NCBI RefSeq assembly: GCF_009720385.1
Contig: NZ_WARX01000001.1
Coordinates: 372,001-436,000 of the forward strand
Direction of reading: 5' to 3'
Source: Catellatospora vulcania
Lineage (GTDB): Bacteria; Actinomycetota; Actinomycetes; Mycobacteriales; Micromonosporaceae
DNA length: 64,000 nucleotides
Shown here: piece by piece, positions 55,420 through 64,000 of the stretch
How the letters are laid out: every line of letters begins with the position of its first letter
How positions within the stretch are numbered: position 1 is the stretch's first letter
Position numbers and translations under genes: made by a program
The notes under the pieces: generated by a model
Told to the model about the DNA's origin: nothing
Database searches by the model: none
The model's input: the letters and a program-made list of their open reading frames with translations, nothing else

Positions 55420-56349
55420 CTAACAGCCGTCCGCAAGCGGGCGGCTGCCGTGCTGCCTGCCGCCCGCTTGCGTGTCGTCAGCGCCGTGCGCCCAGGCCCA
55501 GCGTGCTCTGCCTGGGGAAGATCCCCGAGCGGGCCAGGGTGACCGCGGGCCGACCAGCTGAGCCAGCCGCCCGGCGCCTGCCGGGCCGAGTGCCCGCCAC
55601 GGGCCGGCGGCGAGTTCGTCGGTGAGCCGCTCGACCTCGTCCCGCCCGGCCTGTCCCGCCTCGGTGGCGAGGCCGTCCGCGCCGAGCCAGCCCCGGGCGG
55701 TCAGCCGCTCCCGTGCTGCCTGCCACTCATCGGCGGTCCAGCCGCGACCGGCGAAGACCTCGACCGGTGCCGCGCCGACGGCCGCGAACGACACCAGGGC
55801 CTCGCACGGGTCGAGTCCGGCGGCGAGCAGTGCCGCGAGGTGCCCGTCGCCGCGGTGTTCGCGCAGCAGCGAGGCGGCGTGCCAGAGCACCAGGTGCGGC
55901 TCGTCCGGCCAGGGCAGGTCGGCGTTGGCGGCGGCCAGCGGGCGGCCCGCGGTGACGGCCGCCTGCGCGGCGTGACGGGCGAGCGCTGCGGCCTCGGCCA
56001 GTTCCGGGGTGCCGATGGCGTCGGGCAGCAGCGCGCGCAGGCTGCGGTCCACGGCCCGCACCCGGGCGGCCAGCACCTGATCCGGTGTGGCGGTCTCCCA
56101 GATCGCGGGGACGTAGGTGCGGATCATCGCGGGGCTGAAGCTGTAGTAGGTCGCGGTCACCAGTTCGGGACCGGCCGCGCCGAGCGGCGCCGACCGCCAC
56201 GCGAAGTAGCTCGCCCAGCGCGCCTCGGTGCCGTAGCCCAGCGCCGCCGCCTCCTCATCGGCCTGCGGCGCGTAGTAGATCGCCGCATGCACCGGCTCCA
56301 GCACCTGCCACATCCGACGCACCAGCGCCGGGGCCACCGTCTCGGACAT
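55420..56349 (-). CDS. SCO6745 family protein, apparently frameshifted near its 3' end
   Basis: Family of unknown function related to MarR-type helical proteins, about 290 residues in homologues. ATG 56349 has GGAGGT 5 nt upstream. The main frame reads V-R-R-M-W-Q-V-L-E-P-V-H-A-A-I-Y-Y-A-P, L-R-E-H-R-G-D-G-H-L-A-A-L (about 165) and G-R-G-W-T-A-D-E-W well, until R-L-A-Q-L-V-G-P (about residue 267). After about nt 55548 the family-like end A-V-T-L-A-R-S-G-I-F-P-R-Q-S-T-L-G-L-G continues only in the next frame, with its stop at 55478. A 1-bp loss (genuine or a sequencing error) explains this. The in-frame tail to 55420 is unrelated. Confidence 0.75.
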   Translation of the reverse strand: MSETVAPALVRRMWQVLEPVHAAIYYAPQADEEAAALGYGTEARWASYFAWRSAPLGAAGPELVTATYYSFSPAMIRTYVPAIWETATPDQVLAARVRAVDRSLRALLPDAIGTPELAEAAALARHAAQAAVTAGRPLAAANADLPWPDEPHLVLWHAASLLREHRGDGHLAALLAAGLDPCEALVSFAAVGAAPVEVFAGRGWTADEWQAARERLTARGWLGADGLATEAGQAGRDEVERLTDELAAGPWRALGPAGAGRLAQLVGPRSPWPARGSSPGRARWAWAHGADDTQAGGRQHGSRPLADGC

Positions 56350-56366
56350 CGCCTACCTCCCTAATG

Positions 56367-56400
56367 TAGTGACACTAAGAATGCATCTTGACGTCGACAA
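56367..56400 (-). promoter_or_regulatory. Promoter and palindrome of the SCO6745-type gene
   Basis: Minus-strand -35 TTGTCG (56400-56395), 17-bp spacer and -10 TAGTGT (56377-56372). The -10 lies inside TAGTGACACTA (56367-56377), a palindrome with 5-bp arms around one base. A repressor bound there would block transcription. Confidence 0.55.
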
Positions 56401-56460
56401 GATTTTCACGAACCCGCAAACTTGTCAACGCCTAGATCGCCGGGCGCTGACACCCCCGCG

Positions 56461-56519
56461 TTGATCATGAAGTTGTGGCAGGGACACGCCGTCGAGCCGT
56501 GCCATAAGTTCATGATCAA
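56461..56519. repeat. Palindromic intergenic element, family C copy 5 (59 bp)
   Basis: TTGATCATGAAGTTGTGGC ... CCATAAGTTCATGATCAA. The flanks CACCCCCGCG and CGCGGGGGTG extend the palindrome by 10 bp per side, to 79 bp. It lies between the SCO6745-type gene (5' side) and the end of the SAM hydroxide adenosyltransferase gene. Confidence 0.9.
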
Positions 56520-56537
56520 CGCGGGGGTGGGGGTGGG

Positions 56538-57317
56538 TCAGGAGATGCGGACCAGGTCGCCGGGGGTTACGGCGAGCATGACGGCGGCGCGGCCGCCGTT
56601 GACGGCGATGCCGACACGGTCGGCGGAGTCGGCGAAGACGACCAGGCCGCCGGAGGGCGCGTCGGCGAAGGTGGTACCGCGGATCGCGCGGCAGCCGCCG
56701 ACGGTGAGCCGGTCGGGGAGCAGTTCGAGGGCCGAACCGGTGGCGGCGAGCTGCACGTTGCCGAAGCGGTCGACGGTCAGCACCTCGGCTTCCAGCCAGC
56801 CGTCGCCCCAGGCCACCACCGGCTCGGGCAGCACGATCAGGCTGTCCAGGGCGACCGCGGGGCCCGCGTCGGCCGGGTCCGCGCCGCGGGCCAGGCGGGC
56901 CGCGACCGGGGCGAAGACGTCGCGGCCGTGGAAGGTGCGCGACACGTTCGGGGCGAACCAGTCCTCGCTGGCCAGCTCGTACGCCGCGGACGGGCCGCCG
57001 AGCGCCTGCGCGGCCCAGATGAGCAGCCCGTTGTCGGGCCCGACGAGCAGCCCGCGCGGGGTCTGCACGACGACGGCACGGCGTGGGCTGCCGACGCCGG
57101 GGTCGACGACCGCGAGGTGCACGGCGTCGGGCAGGTACGGCACGGTCTGCGCCAGCACCGCCGCACCCCGGGTGACGTCGCCGGGCGCGATCAGGTGCGT
57201 GACGTCGAGGACCCGGGCGGCCGGCGCGGTCCGGGCGATCACGCCGTGGCAGGCGGCGACGAAGCCGTCCGACAGCCCGTAGTCGGTCGTGAACGAGATG
57301 TAGTCATATCCGGGCAT
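56538..57317 (-). CDS. SAM hydroxide adenosyltransferase (DUF62 family)
   Basis: Family that includes the fluorinase and chlorinase but mostly splits SAM with water to adenosine and methionine. The 259-residue protein has the N-terminal F-T-T-D-Y-G-L-S-D-G-F-V-A-A-C-H-G-V-I, the D-V-T-H-L-I-A-P-G-D-V segment, V-V-D-P-G-V-G-S-P-R-R-A and V-G-P-D-N-G-L-L; the C-terminal domain contains V-D-R-F-G-N-V-Q-L. Absence of a fluorinase-type insertion loop favours the hydroxide enzyme. TACCTT (57330-57325) ends 7 nt before ATG 57317 (leaderless). Confidence 0.92.
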   Translation of the reverse strand: MPGYDYISFTTDYGLSDGFVAACHGVIARTAPAARVLDVTHLIAPGDVTRGAAVLAQTVPYLPDAVHLAVVDPGVGSPRRAVVVQTPRGLLVGPDNGLLIWAAQALGGPSAAYELASEDWFAPNVSRTFHGRDVFAPVAARLARGADPADAGPAVALDSLIVLPEPVVAWGDGWLEAEVLTVDRFGNVQLAATGSALELLPDRLTVGGCRAIRGTTFADAPSGGLVVFADSADRVGIAVNGGRAAVMLAVTPGDLVRIS

Positions 57318-57352
57318 GCCTATGAAGGTAGACCGATCCGGCCCGTTGTCCA

Positions 57353-58636
57353 CTATGGTCGCTGCGGCGAGCCGATCTCCTCCTGCGCATCCGCGTCGGA
57401 GCGCTCGGCGTCCGCGCCGCCCGACGGCGCCGCACCGGCCCCGGCAGGCCCGCTCGCGGGCGCCGCAGCGCGCTCGGCGGATCCGTCGAACGCCTGTCCG
57501 CGCTGGGCGGGGACGGCGCCCGGGGCGGTGGCCGCCTTGCTCGCCGTGTTCCGGCGCTGGATCTTGCGGAACAGCAGCAGCACCGGGATGGTGCAGATCA
57601 GCGGCCCGATGATGGCAAGCGGCCGGGTCAGCCACCAGCCCAGGTCGACATCGGCGGGCTTGTCCATGTCGTAGCGCAGCCACAGCCAGGTCAGGAACAG
57701 GAACAGCGCCATGCCGGTGGTGTGCACCAGGTAGAGCGGCAGCGAGAACTCGTTGATCAGCTCGTTGAGGCGCTTCCAGCGCGGGCGTTCCAGCAGGATC
57801 TGCATCCGCGGGCGCATCAGCTCGGCGAAGCCGATCTGGAACAGCAGCAGCGCCACGATGACGAAGGTGGGCGGGGCCATGTTCGAGAAGCGCTCGCCGG
57901 GCACCCCGACCATGGAGCCCGGATAGAGCCCCGACCCGACGAGCCCGACCAGGCCGAACAGGCCCGCCCAGAGCAGCGCCCAATCGTTGCGCCGGGGCGA
58001 GTCGACGACATTCTGGTAGAAGAAGCCGGCCTGGTGGGCCAGGCCCCACACCAGCACCATGTTGAGCCAGCCGATGTCCTCCATGCCCTTGCCGAAGCGG
58101 GCCACGTCGACCACCATCGCCGCGCCGGCCAGCCACACCAGGGCCAGCAGCCCCGCCTTGCGGTGCAGCCACAACCCGATCGGAAGCAGGGCGATCAGCA
58201 TCAGGTACACGGCGAGGAACCACAGCGGGCTCACCACCAGCTTCACCGCCCGGCCGACGCCGGTGAGGTTGAAGTAGCTGCCGATCAGGCCGCCGAGCGC
58301 GATCCACACCAGCAGCACGATGCCGGCCGGGATGAGCAGCTGGCGCATGCGCCGCCAGACGAACGCGCCCATGCTGACGCCTCGTGCCTGTGCCCGCTCC
58401 CAGCTGCGGATGTGCACGAAGCCGCCGATGAAGAAGAACAGCGGCATGACCTGGAACAGCCAGGTCGCCAGCCACAGGCCGCGGGTGAAGCCGAGGGGGC
58501 TGGTGGCGTGCGGGCCGTCGGCGCGCCAGTCGAGGATCGTGAACGCCCAATGCCAGACCACGACCACGATCAGGCTCAACGCCCGGAGGAAGTCCACATA
58601 GGTGTCACGGCGCGCGGGGGCGGCGGCGGTGCTCAT
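57353..58636 (-). CDS. Acyltransferase family 3 membrane protein
   Basis: Integral membrane O-acyltransferase of 427 residues with about ten spans. The start region Y-V-D-F-L-R-A-L-S-L-I-V-V-V-V-W-H-W (His about 32) and F-F-F-I-G-G-F-V-H (about 70) are the family landmarks. A cytoplasmic C-terminal tail of about 65 residues is rich in Ala, Pro, Gly and acidic residues. ATG 58636 is chosen over 58648 because the core homology starts soon after it. The acceptor may be an envelope glycan or a lipid. The SAM hydroxide gene follows 35 bp downstream. Confidence 0.85.
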   Translation of the reverse strand: MSTAAAPARRDTYVDFLRALSLIVVVVWHWAFTILDWRADGPHATSPLGFTRGLWLATWLFQVMPLFFFIGGFVHIRSWERAQARGVSMGAFVWRRMRQLLIPAGIVLLVWIALGGLIGSYFNLTGVGRAVKLVVSPLWFLAVYLMLIALLPIGLWLHRKAGLLALVWLAGAAMVVDVARFGKGMEDIGWLNMVLVWGLAHQAGFFYQNVVDSPRRNDWALLWAGLFGLVGLVGSGLYPGSMVGVPGERFSNMAPPTFVIVALLLFQIGFAELMRPRMQILLERPRWKRLNELINEFSLPLYLVHTTGMALFLFLTWLWLRYDMDKPADVDLGWWLTRPLAIIGPLICTIPVLLLFRKIQRRNTASKAATAPGAVPAQRGQAFDGSAERAAAPASGPAGAGAAPSGGADAERSDADAQEEIGSPQRP

Positions 58637-58732
58637 GAACCGCAGCATGCCACCGGCGCGGCGCGACCCGCCAGCGCGAATCCGACACGGGTTTCCCCGG
58701 TCTTTCCCTGATGGCCGCCTAGGGGACCGCCC

Positions 58733-61700
58733 TCAGCCGCGTAACCGCAGCCCGCGGGGCGTGATCCGGAACCCGGCCGCCTCCAGCGCCGCGCCCAGCG
58801 GGCTGCCGGTGACGGACTCGCCGTCGGCCCGCTCCACGGTCAGCGGACCGAGCGCACCGCTGGTCACAGCCTCGGTGAGCGACGCCGCGGCGGCCGCCAT
58901 GACCGCCTCGTCATCGCTGAAGGACAGCAGGGTGCGGCCACCGCGCTCGACGTACAGCGCGAGGGCTCCGTTGACAAGGACGACCAGTGCGCCGGCCTTG
59001 CGGCCGGGGCGGTGGCCCTCGGTGTTGTGCGGCCAGGGCAGCGCCGCGCCGTACGGATTGGCAGGGTCGGTGGCGGCCAGCACCAGCGCCCGGGGCGTGC
59101 CGTCGCGCAAGTCGGCGTACGAGCGCAACCGGTCCACCGCCCCCGGCAGTGCGAACTGCGCCGCCCCGAGCCCCTCCACGAAGTAGCCGCGGCGGGCCGC
59201 GCCCCGGTCCTCCAGGGCGGCCAGCACGGGGTAGACCGCGGCGAACCCGCCCGGCTGGTTCTCGGCGGCGACCGCGCCCCGGATCACCACGCCGTACCGT
59301 TCCAGCAGCGCGTCGGCCAGTGCCGCGGCCCGCGCGGTGGGGTCGGTGTCCCGTTCGTCGAGCGCATGCCAGCGACCCGCCGCCGCGGGCAGGTGCGCCG
59401 GGCCCCGGGCAGCCGCCAGGGAGCGGCCCCCGGTCAGGCTCGGCCGCCGGTAACGGGCCCGGCCCGGAGTCGGTTTGGCCCGGTGCGCGCCGCCGCCGGA
59501 CAGCCGCGCCCGCACCGGGGCAAGCGTGTCGTTGCCGACCAGCCCGGCCCAGACCAGGTCCCACAGGGCGGACAGCAGCTCGTCGTGCTCGGCCTCGACC
59601 TGGTCGGCGAGCTGCCGGAAGAACAGCGCGCCGCCGCCGAGGGCGGACAGCAGCGACTCGTGCACACCGGTCCGGGCGAGTTCGGCGGGCGGTGGCAGCA
59701 GCAGCGGGGCGGCGTCGGCGAAGGCCAGCACGATCCAGCCGTCGTTGCCGCCGATCGGTCCCGCGCCCGCCCAGACGACCTCGCCGGTGGCGCACAGCTC
59801 GTCCAGGTAGGACGGGCGGTAGTCGGCGACCCGGGCGGGCAGGATGAGGCGCTCCAGGGCCGAGGCGGGCACGGGCACACCCTGGATCTGGTCGATGGCG
59901 GCGGCGACCGCGTCGATGCCCTCGCTGCGCCGCCCGATGTGCTGCCAGGCGGGCAGGAAGCGGCCCAGCACGTCCGGCGGGACCGGCTCGATCTCCTTGC
60001 GCAGCGCGGCCAGGCTGCGCCGGCGCAGGGTACGCAGCACCTCCGCGTCGCACCACTCGATGAACCCGCCATCCGACGACGCGGTGAACTCGCCCTGCAC
60101 CAGCCGCCCGGAGGCGGACAGCCGCCGCAGCGTGTGCTCGACCACCGCCACACCCAGCCCGAACCGGATCGCCGTGTCATCGGCGCGGAACGGGCCGTGG
60201 GTTCGCGCGTACCGGCTGATCAGGTCGAGCAGCGGGTCGGCGACGGCCGTGGTGTACGCGGCGGGCAGGCCGGGCGGCAGCGCGACGCCCAGCGCGTCCC
60301 GGTAGCGGCCCGCGTCCTCGGCGATGATGTACCGCTCCTGCCCGGCGACCCGGACCGCCAGGATGCGGCCGGTGCGGGCCAGCTCGTCGAGCCAGCCGGG
60401 CTCCACGCCGCGTTCGGCCAGCTCGTCCGGGGACAGGTCGCCGAGCTGGCGCAGCATCTCGACGGTGTCCTCGGCGTCGCGCACCCGCCGGTCGGTCCAG
60501 CGCAGCCGCAGCGCGGTCGCCTCGATGACCGCCGGGTCCAGCAGCTCGCGCAGCTCCACCCGGCCGAGCAGCTCGCCGAGCAGCGTCGGGTCCAGGGAGA
60601 GCGCGGCGGCCCGGCGCTCGGCCAGCGGGGTGTCCTCGCCGTACAGGAACGCGCCCACGTACCCGAACAGCAGCGAGCGGGCGAACGGGGACGGCTGCGG
60701 GGTCGACACCTCGATCATGCGGATCTTCCGCGAGGCGATGTCGCGCATCATCGTGGCCAGCGACGGCAGGTCGAACACGTCGCGCAGGCACTCCCGGGCC
60801 GCCTCCAGGGTCACCGGGAAGTCCGGGTACTCCCGGGCCACGTCGAGCAGCTGGGCGGCGCGCTGGCGCTGCTGCCACAGCGGCTGGCGCCTGCCGGGGT
60901 CGCGCCGGGGCAGCAGCAGCGACCGGGCCGCGCACTCGCGGAACCGGGACGCGAACAGCGCCGAGCCGCCGACGGTCTCGGCGACCAGCGGCTCGATCTC
61001 GTCGGCGTCGAAGGCGAACGTGTCCGCGCCCGGCGGCTCCTCGGCGGTCTCCGGCAGCCGGATCACGATGCCGTCGTCGGCGGCGTGCACCTGCGCGTCC
61101 ACGCCGTACCGCTCGCGCAGCCGCTGCCCGATGGCCAGCGCCCACGGGGCGTTGACCGGCGCGCCGAGCACGTTGTGCAGCACGATGCGCCAGTCGCCCA
61201 GCTCGTCACGGAAGCGCTCGACCAGCACGGTCCGGTCGTCCGGCAGGTGCCGGGTGGCCGCTCGCTGCTCCTCCAGGTATGCCGTCAGGTTCCCCACGGC
61301 GGACGGGTCGAGGTTCTCCATCCCGGTCGGATTGCGCAGGAACGCACCGAGCGCCTTGCCGAGGGCGACGGGCCGTCCCGCCTGGTCGCCCTTCCAGAAC
61401 GGCAGCCGGGCGGGCTGGCCCGGGGCGGGGGAGACCAGCACCCGGTCGGGCGTGATGTCCTCGATCCGCCAGGAGCTGGTGCCCAGCGCGAACACGTCGC
61501 CGACGCGGGACTCGTACACCATCTCCTCGTCCAGCTCGCCGACCCGCGACGCCTTCTCCGACCCGGCCAGGAAGACGCCGAACAGGCCGCGGTCGGGGAT
61601 GGTGCCGCCGGAGGTGACCGCCAGGCGCTGGTTGCCGGGGCGGCCGGTGAGCCGGTCCGCGGCGCGGTCCCAGACGATGCGCGGGCGCAGCTCGGCGAAG

Positions 61701-63178
61701 GCCGTCGACGGGTAGCGCCCGGCGAGCATGTCCAGCACCGCGTGCAGTGCCGACTCGGGCAGCGCGGCGAACGGCGCGGCCCGGCGTACCAGCGTCGACA
61801 GCTCGGCGACGGTCCACTCGTCCAGCGCCGTCATCGCCACGATGTGCTGGGCGAGCACGTCGAGCGGGCTGTGCGGGAACGCGAGAGGCTCCAGGCGGCC
61901 CGCGGTCATCCGCCCCGCGACCACGGCACAGGACAGCAGGTCGCCGCGGTGCGTCGGGAACACCACGCCACGCGAGACCGCGCCCACCTGGTGCCCGGCC
62001 CGGCCCACCCGCTGCAGCCCGGCGGCCACGCTGGGCGGCGCGCCGACCTGCACGACCAGGTCGACCGCGCCCATGTCGATGCCGAGTTCGAGGCTGGAGG
62101 TGGCCACCACGGCGGGCAGCCGCCCGGACTTCAGCTCCTCCTCGATCTGCTTGCGCTCCTCCTTGGAGACCGAGCCGTGGTGCGCGCGGGCGATCTGGGC
62201 GGTGGCGCCGTACGCCGCGCCGGACTGGGCCATGATCTGCGCGGGCGGCGGCACGGCCGTGACCAGGTGCTCGGCGGCCAGTTCGTTGAGCCGGGCGCAG
62301 AGGCGCTCGGCTCCGCGGCGGGAGTTGGTGAAGACGATGGTGCTGCGGTGCCGGCCGATCAGCTCGTACACCCGCTCCTCGACCGCCGGCCAGATCGAGG
62401 CCCGGCGCGGGCCCTCGTCGTCGGGTCTGCCCTCGTCGAGCGCGGTCATGTCCTCGACCGGCACCTCGACGCTGACCTCGATGGTCTTGGCGGACTTCGG
62501 CTGCACCACGCGCACCGGCGCGGCCCCGCCGAGGAACTGCGCCGCCGCCTCGACCGGCTCGACCGTCGCCGACAGGCCGATCCGCTGCGCGGGTTTGGCC
62601 AGCAGCGCGTCGAGGCGCTCCAGGGACAGCGCCAGGTGCGCGCCGCGCTTGGTGCCGGTGACCGCGTGCACCTCGTCGACGATCACCGTCTCGACGCCCC
62701 GCAGCGACTCCCGCGCCTGCGAGGTGAGCAGCAGGAACAACGACTCCGGTGTGGTGATCAGGATGTCCGGCGGGCGTCGGTTGAAGGTGCGGCGTTCGTC
62801 CGCGGGGGTGTCGCCCGTACGCATGCCGACCGTGATGTCCGGTTCTTTCAGGCCGAGCCGGGCTGCCGCGTGCCTGATGCCGGTGAGCGGGGTGCGCAGG
62901 TTGCGCTCGACGTCCACGGCCAGGGCCTTGAGCGGGCTGACGTAGAGCACCCGGCAGCGCCGCGTGGGGTCCTCGGGCAGCGGCTCGTGGGCGAGGCGGT
63001 CCAGCGCCCAGAGGAACGCGGCCAGGGTCTTGCCCGAGCCGGTCGGGGCCACCACCAGGGCGTGGTCGCCGGCGCTGACGGCCTTCCAGGCACCCGCCTG
63101 GGCCGGGGTGGGCGCGGCGAAAGCCGCGTCGAACCAGGCCTGCGTGGCAGGGCCGAACGGGGCGGCGGGCGTGTTCAT
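58733..63178 (-). CDS. lhr: Lhr-type ATP-dependent helicase, full length
   Basis: Large 3'-5' ssDNA-dependent helicase of DNA repair, 1481 residues, the actinobacterial full-length Lhr. The helicase core has Walker A A-P-T-G-S-G-K-T (about 43-50), the D-E-V-H box (about 165), S-A-T motif III, and H-H-G-S-V-S plus Q-R-V-G-R-A-G-H (motifs IV-VI, about 340-405). Winged-helix and bridging regions follow to about residue 870, then the long Lhr C-terminal domain with its uracil-glycosylase-like half. ATG 63178 is preferred; an in-frame upstream start would add 54 low-quality residues. Confidence 0.95.
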   Translation of the reverse strand: MNTPAAPFGPATQAWFDAAFAAPTPAQAGAWKAVSAGDHALVVAPTGSGKTLAAFLWALDRLAHEPLPEDPTRRCRVLYVSPLKALAVDVERNLRTPLTGIRHAAARLGLKEPDITVGMRTGDTPADERRTFNRRPPDILITTPESLFLLLTSQARESLRGVETVIVDEVHAVTGTKRGAHLALSLERLDALLAKPAQRIGLSATVEPVEAAAQFLGGAAPVRVVQPKSAKTIEVSVEVPVEDMTALDEGRPDDEGPRRASIWPAVEERVYELIGRHRSTIVFTNSRRGAERLCARLNELAAEHLVTAVPPPAQIMAQSGAAYGATAQIARAHHGSVSKEERKQIEEELKSGRLPAVVATSSLELGIDMGAVDLVVQVGAPPSVAAGLQRVGRAGHQVGAVSRGVVFPTHRGDLLSCAVVAGRMTAGRLEPLAFPHSPLDVLAQHIVAMTALDEWTVAELSTLVRRAAPFAALPESALHAVLDMLAGRYPSTAFAELRPRIVWDRAADRLTGRPGNQRLAVTSGGTIPDRGLFGVFLAGSEKASRVGELDEEMVYESRVGDVFALGTSSWRIEDITPDRVLVSPAPGQPARLPFWKGDQAGRPVALGKALGAFLRNPTGMENLDPSAVGNLTAYLEEQRAATRHLPDDRTVLVERFRDELGDWRIVLHNVLGAPVNAPWALAIGQRLRERYGVDAQVHAADDGIVIRLPETAEEPPGADTFAFDADEIEPLVAETVGGSALFASRFRECAARSLLLPRRDPGRRQPLWQQRQRAAQLLDVAREYPDFPVTLEAARECLRDVFDLPSLATMMRDIASRKIRMIEVSTPQPSPFARSLLFGYVGAFLYGEDTPLAERRAAALSLDPTLLGELLGRVELRELLDPAVIEATALRLRWTDRRVRDAEDTVEMLRQLGDLSPDELAERGVEPGWLDELARTGRILAVRVAGQERYIIAEDAGRYRDALGVALPPGLPAAYTTAVADPLLDLISRYARTHGPFRADDTAIRFGLGVAVVEHTLRRLSASGRLVQGEFTASSDGGFIEWCDAEVLRTLRRRSLAALRKEIEPVPPDVLGRFLPAWQHIGRRSEGIDAVAAAIDQIQGVPVPASALERLILPARVADYRPSYLDELCATGEVVWAGAGPIGGNDGWIVLAFADAAPLLLPPPAELARTGVHESLLSALGGGALFFRQLADQVEAEHDELLSALWDLVWAGLVGNDTLAPVRARLSGGGAHRAKPTPGRARYRRPSLTGGRSLAAARGPAHLPAAAGRWHALDERDTDPTARAAALADALLERYGVVIRGAVAAENQPGGFAAVYPVLAALEDRGAARRGYFVEGLGAAQFALPGAVDRLRSYADLRDGTPRALVLAATDPANPYGAALPWPHNTEGHRPGRKAGALVVLVNGALALYVERGGRTLLSFSDDEAVMAAAAASLTEAVTSGALGPLTVERADGESVTGSPLGAALEAAGFRITPRGLRLRG

Positions 63179-63395
63179 CACCGCCCATCCTGCCCCCAGC
63201 CACCGACAATCGCCTGGCACATGTTTCGGGTCTCGTACGGGTGATGCCGCAGGTGAGGCGTTAACCACACTCCCCGCAGGGGTAGGCCCAGTGGATGAGA
63301 CGGTTTGGTTGGGAGTCTTGCCCGGATGCGCCCGAATCACGTACCGTCTTGCTCACGATGAGTAGTCCATCGAACACGGTGTGCGGAGGGTAGGC

Positions 63396-63776
63396 ATGAC
63401 CGAACGACAGACCACACCGGCAGTCGACAGGAAGAACAGCCGCCACGAATCGGACGTCCTGCTGCGCCAGCTCGACGGGCACCTCGCCCGGCTGCAGGCA
63501 GGCCAGTCCCAGACGCAGCACTCCGGCCACGAACTGGCCCTGGCCGAGCGCATCGCGGCGCACCTGCGCCAGCTGATCCGCGACACGGTGCGAGCCAGCG
63601 CCGTCGACCGGGCCCGGGTGCGCGCCGCCGTGCACTACTTCGTGGTGCGCAACCGCGACGCCCGGCACCCGCACACGCACGCGCGCCCCGCGCACGTGGA
63701 CGTGTGGGTGGTCAACGACATCATCCGCGACCTCGGCCGCCACGACCTGCTGATCCCGGAGCCGGCCGTAGCCTGA
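63396..63776 (+). CDS. Hypothetical protein, 126 residues
   Basis: GGAGGG lies 5 nt before ATG 63396, a clear ribosome site. The first half is a long polar helix with possible coiled-coil character (L-L-R-Q-L-D-G-H-L-A-R-L-Q-A-G-Q ... L-A-E-R-I-A-A-H-L-R-Q-L-I-R-D-T-V-R). The second half is His/Arg-rich (R-H-P-H-T-H-A-R-P-A-H-V) with a V-D-V-W-V-V-N-D strand and an L-I-P-E-P end. No membrane span. I do not recognise a family. The 217-bp gap upstream (63179-63395) separates it from divergent lhr and shows no other gene. Confidence 0.65.
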   Translation: MTERQTTPAVDRKNSRHESDVLLRQLDGHLARLQAGQSQTQHSGHELALAERIAAHLRQLIRDTVRASAVDRARVRAAVHYFVVRNRDARHPHTHARPAHVDVWVVNDIIRDLGRHDLLIPEPAVA

Positions 63777-63858
63777 GCCCCGCCCCGAACCGCCGACGTG
63801 CGACCGGCTCCCTGAAGCCGACCGCCGTTTTTTATGGACGTCGGCCCCGACTTGGCAT

Positions 63859-63919
63859 AGACGTTGGCCTATCTGGATGAGTTCGATCGCCGAATTGTCA
63901 TCCAGATAGGCCAACGTCT
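63859..63919. repeat. Palindromic intergenic element, family F copy 2
   Basis: Arms AGACGTTGGCCTATCTGGAT are perfectly complementary over 20 bp and the loop contains GATCGCCGA, as in copy 1. CATAG precedes the left arm, as in copy 1, while a TTTTT run overlaps the right end, giving a terminator-like layout between convergent genes. Confidence 0.9.
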
Positions 63920-63954
63920 TTTTGTGGTACGCGGCGCCGCGCTCCCCGGGTGCG

Positions 63955-64000
63955 TCAGGTCAGGGATGAGGTGGCGAGTTTGACGCCGAAGCCGACGAAG
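63955..64000 (-). CDS. C-terminal end of a LysE-like transporter gene (truncated by window)
   Basis: The last 14 codons, F-V-G-F-G-V-K-L-A-T-S-S-L-T then TGA, are read on the minus strand from the right edge. The G-x-G-V-K-L-A ending resembles the last membrane helix of LysE-family amino-acid exporters. The evidence is only this short tail, so the family is tentative. Confidence 0.35.
   Translation of the reverse strand, partial: FVGFGVKLATSSLT

Noticed and set aside
56538-57317. Fluorinase or chlorinase
   Set aside because: Belongs to the same superfamily but shows no fluorinase-type insertion, and there are no halometabolite genes around.
59012-63244. Open frame of 1410 codons antisense to lhr
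   Set aside because: Typical long antisense frame of high-GC DNA. Lhr on the minus strand has every helicase motif, and the antisense product is low-complexity Arg/Gly/Gln.

Overview
The window is a slice of the chromosome of a high-GC actinomycete. Coding DNA is about 70% or more G+C, third codon positions are nearly all G or C, and GTG starts are common. RimO-PgsA-CinA-ClgR, RNase J, ThyX, a Rip1-like protease and a type I methionine aminopeptidase with an N-terminal extension all occur together. Gene order strongly recalls the Mycobacterium tuberculosis Rip1-IspG ... GlnA4 ... MapB ... NusA-InfB-RbfA ... TruB-RibF-RpsO-PNPase ... DapB ... ThyX-DapA-RNase J ... FtsK ... PgsA-ClgR segment. 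A Micromonosporaceae-like actinomycete is my best guess; I cannot place the genus.

Layout. 1-3.5 kb: Rip1-like protease end, ispG, a PadR regulator and a GNAT. 3.5-10.2 kb: a small membrane protein, a repeat cluster, then a divergent FAD amine oxidoreductase and a four-gene glutamine-synthetase-like / aldehyde dehydrogenase / SDR / class I amidotransferase operon that looks like gamma-glutamylated amine catabolism. 10.4-12.7 kb: a flavin-fold protein, map, and a VIT-type Fe/Mn transporter. 12.8-18.5 kb, mostly minus strand: a deazaflavin-dependent nitroreductase homologue, a PadR-controlled ABC exporter, and a ferritin-like / Tat-lipoprotein pair. 18.7-27.2 kb: rimP-nusA-ylxR-infB, a methyltransferase, a DUF503 protein, rbfA and nrnA. 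27.3-37.3 kb: small membrane proteins, a MATE pump, truB-ribF-rpsO-pnp and an M16 peptidase. 37.5-46.2 kb: dapB, two GNATs, a GT87 mannosyltransferase, a YcaQ-type glycosylase with a DUF2752 protein, a DUF4097 protein with a ribbon-helix-helix regulator, thyX and dapA. 46.3-55.4 kb: rnj, ftsK, rimO, pgsA, nat, cinA and clgR. 55.4-64 kb: a frameshifted SCO6745-type gene, a SAM hydroxide adenosyltransferase, an acyltransferase, Lhr helicase, a small hypothetical and the end of a LysE-like gene.

Three things stand out beyond the ordinary gene set. First, 21 intergenic palindromic elements fall into six sequence families. One family has four copies, each exactly 61 bp, and another has five copies, each exactly 59 bp. 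They look like dispersed small elements rather than independently evolved terminators. Second, about twenty genes start 6-8 nt after a TANNNT-type -10 hexamer with no Shine-Dalgarno sequence, which predicts leaderless mRNAs. Third, the infB leader holds four tiny ORFs, each linked to the next and finally to infB by a 4-nt ATGA/GTGA start-stop overlap, downstream of such a leaderless promoter. No tRNA, rRNA, CRISPR array, transposase or prophage gene was recognised.
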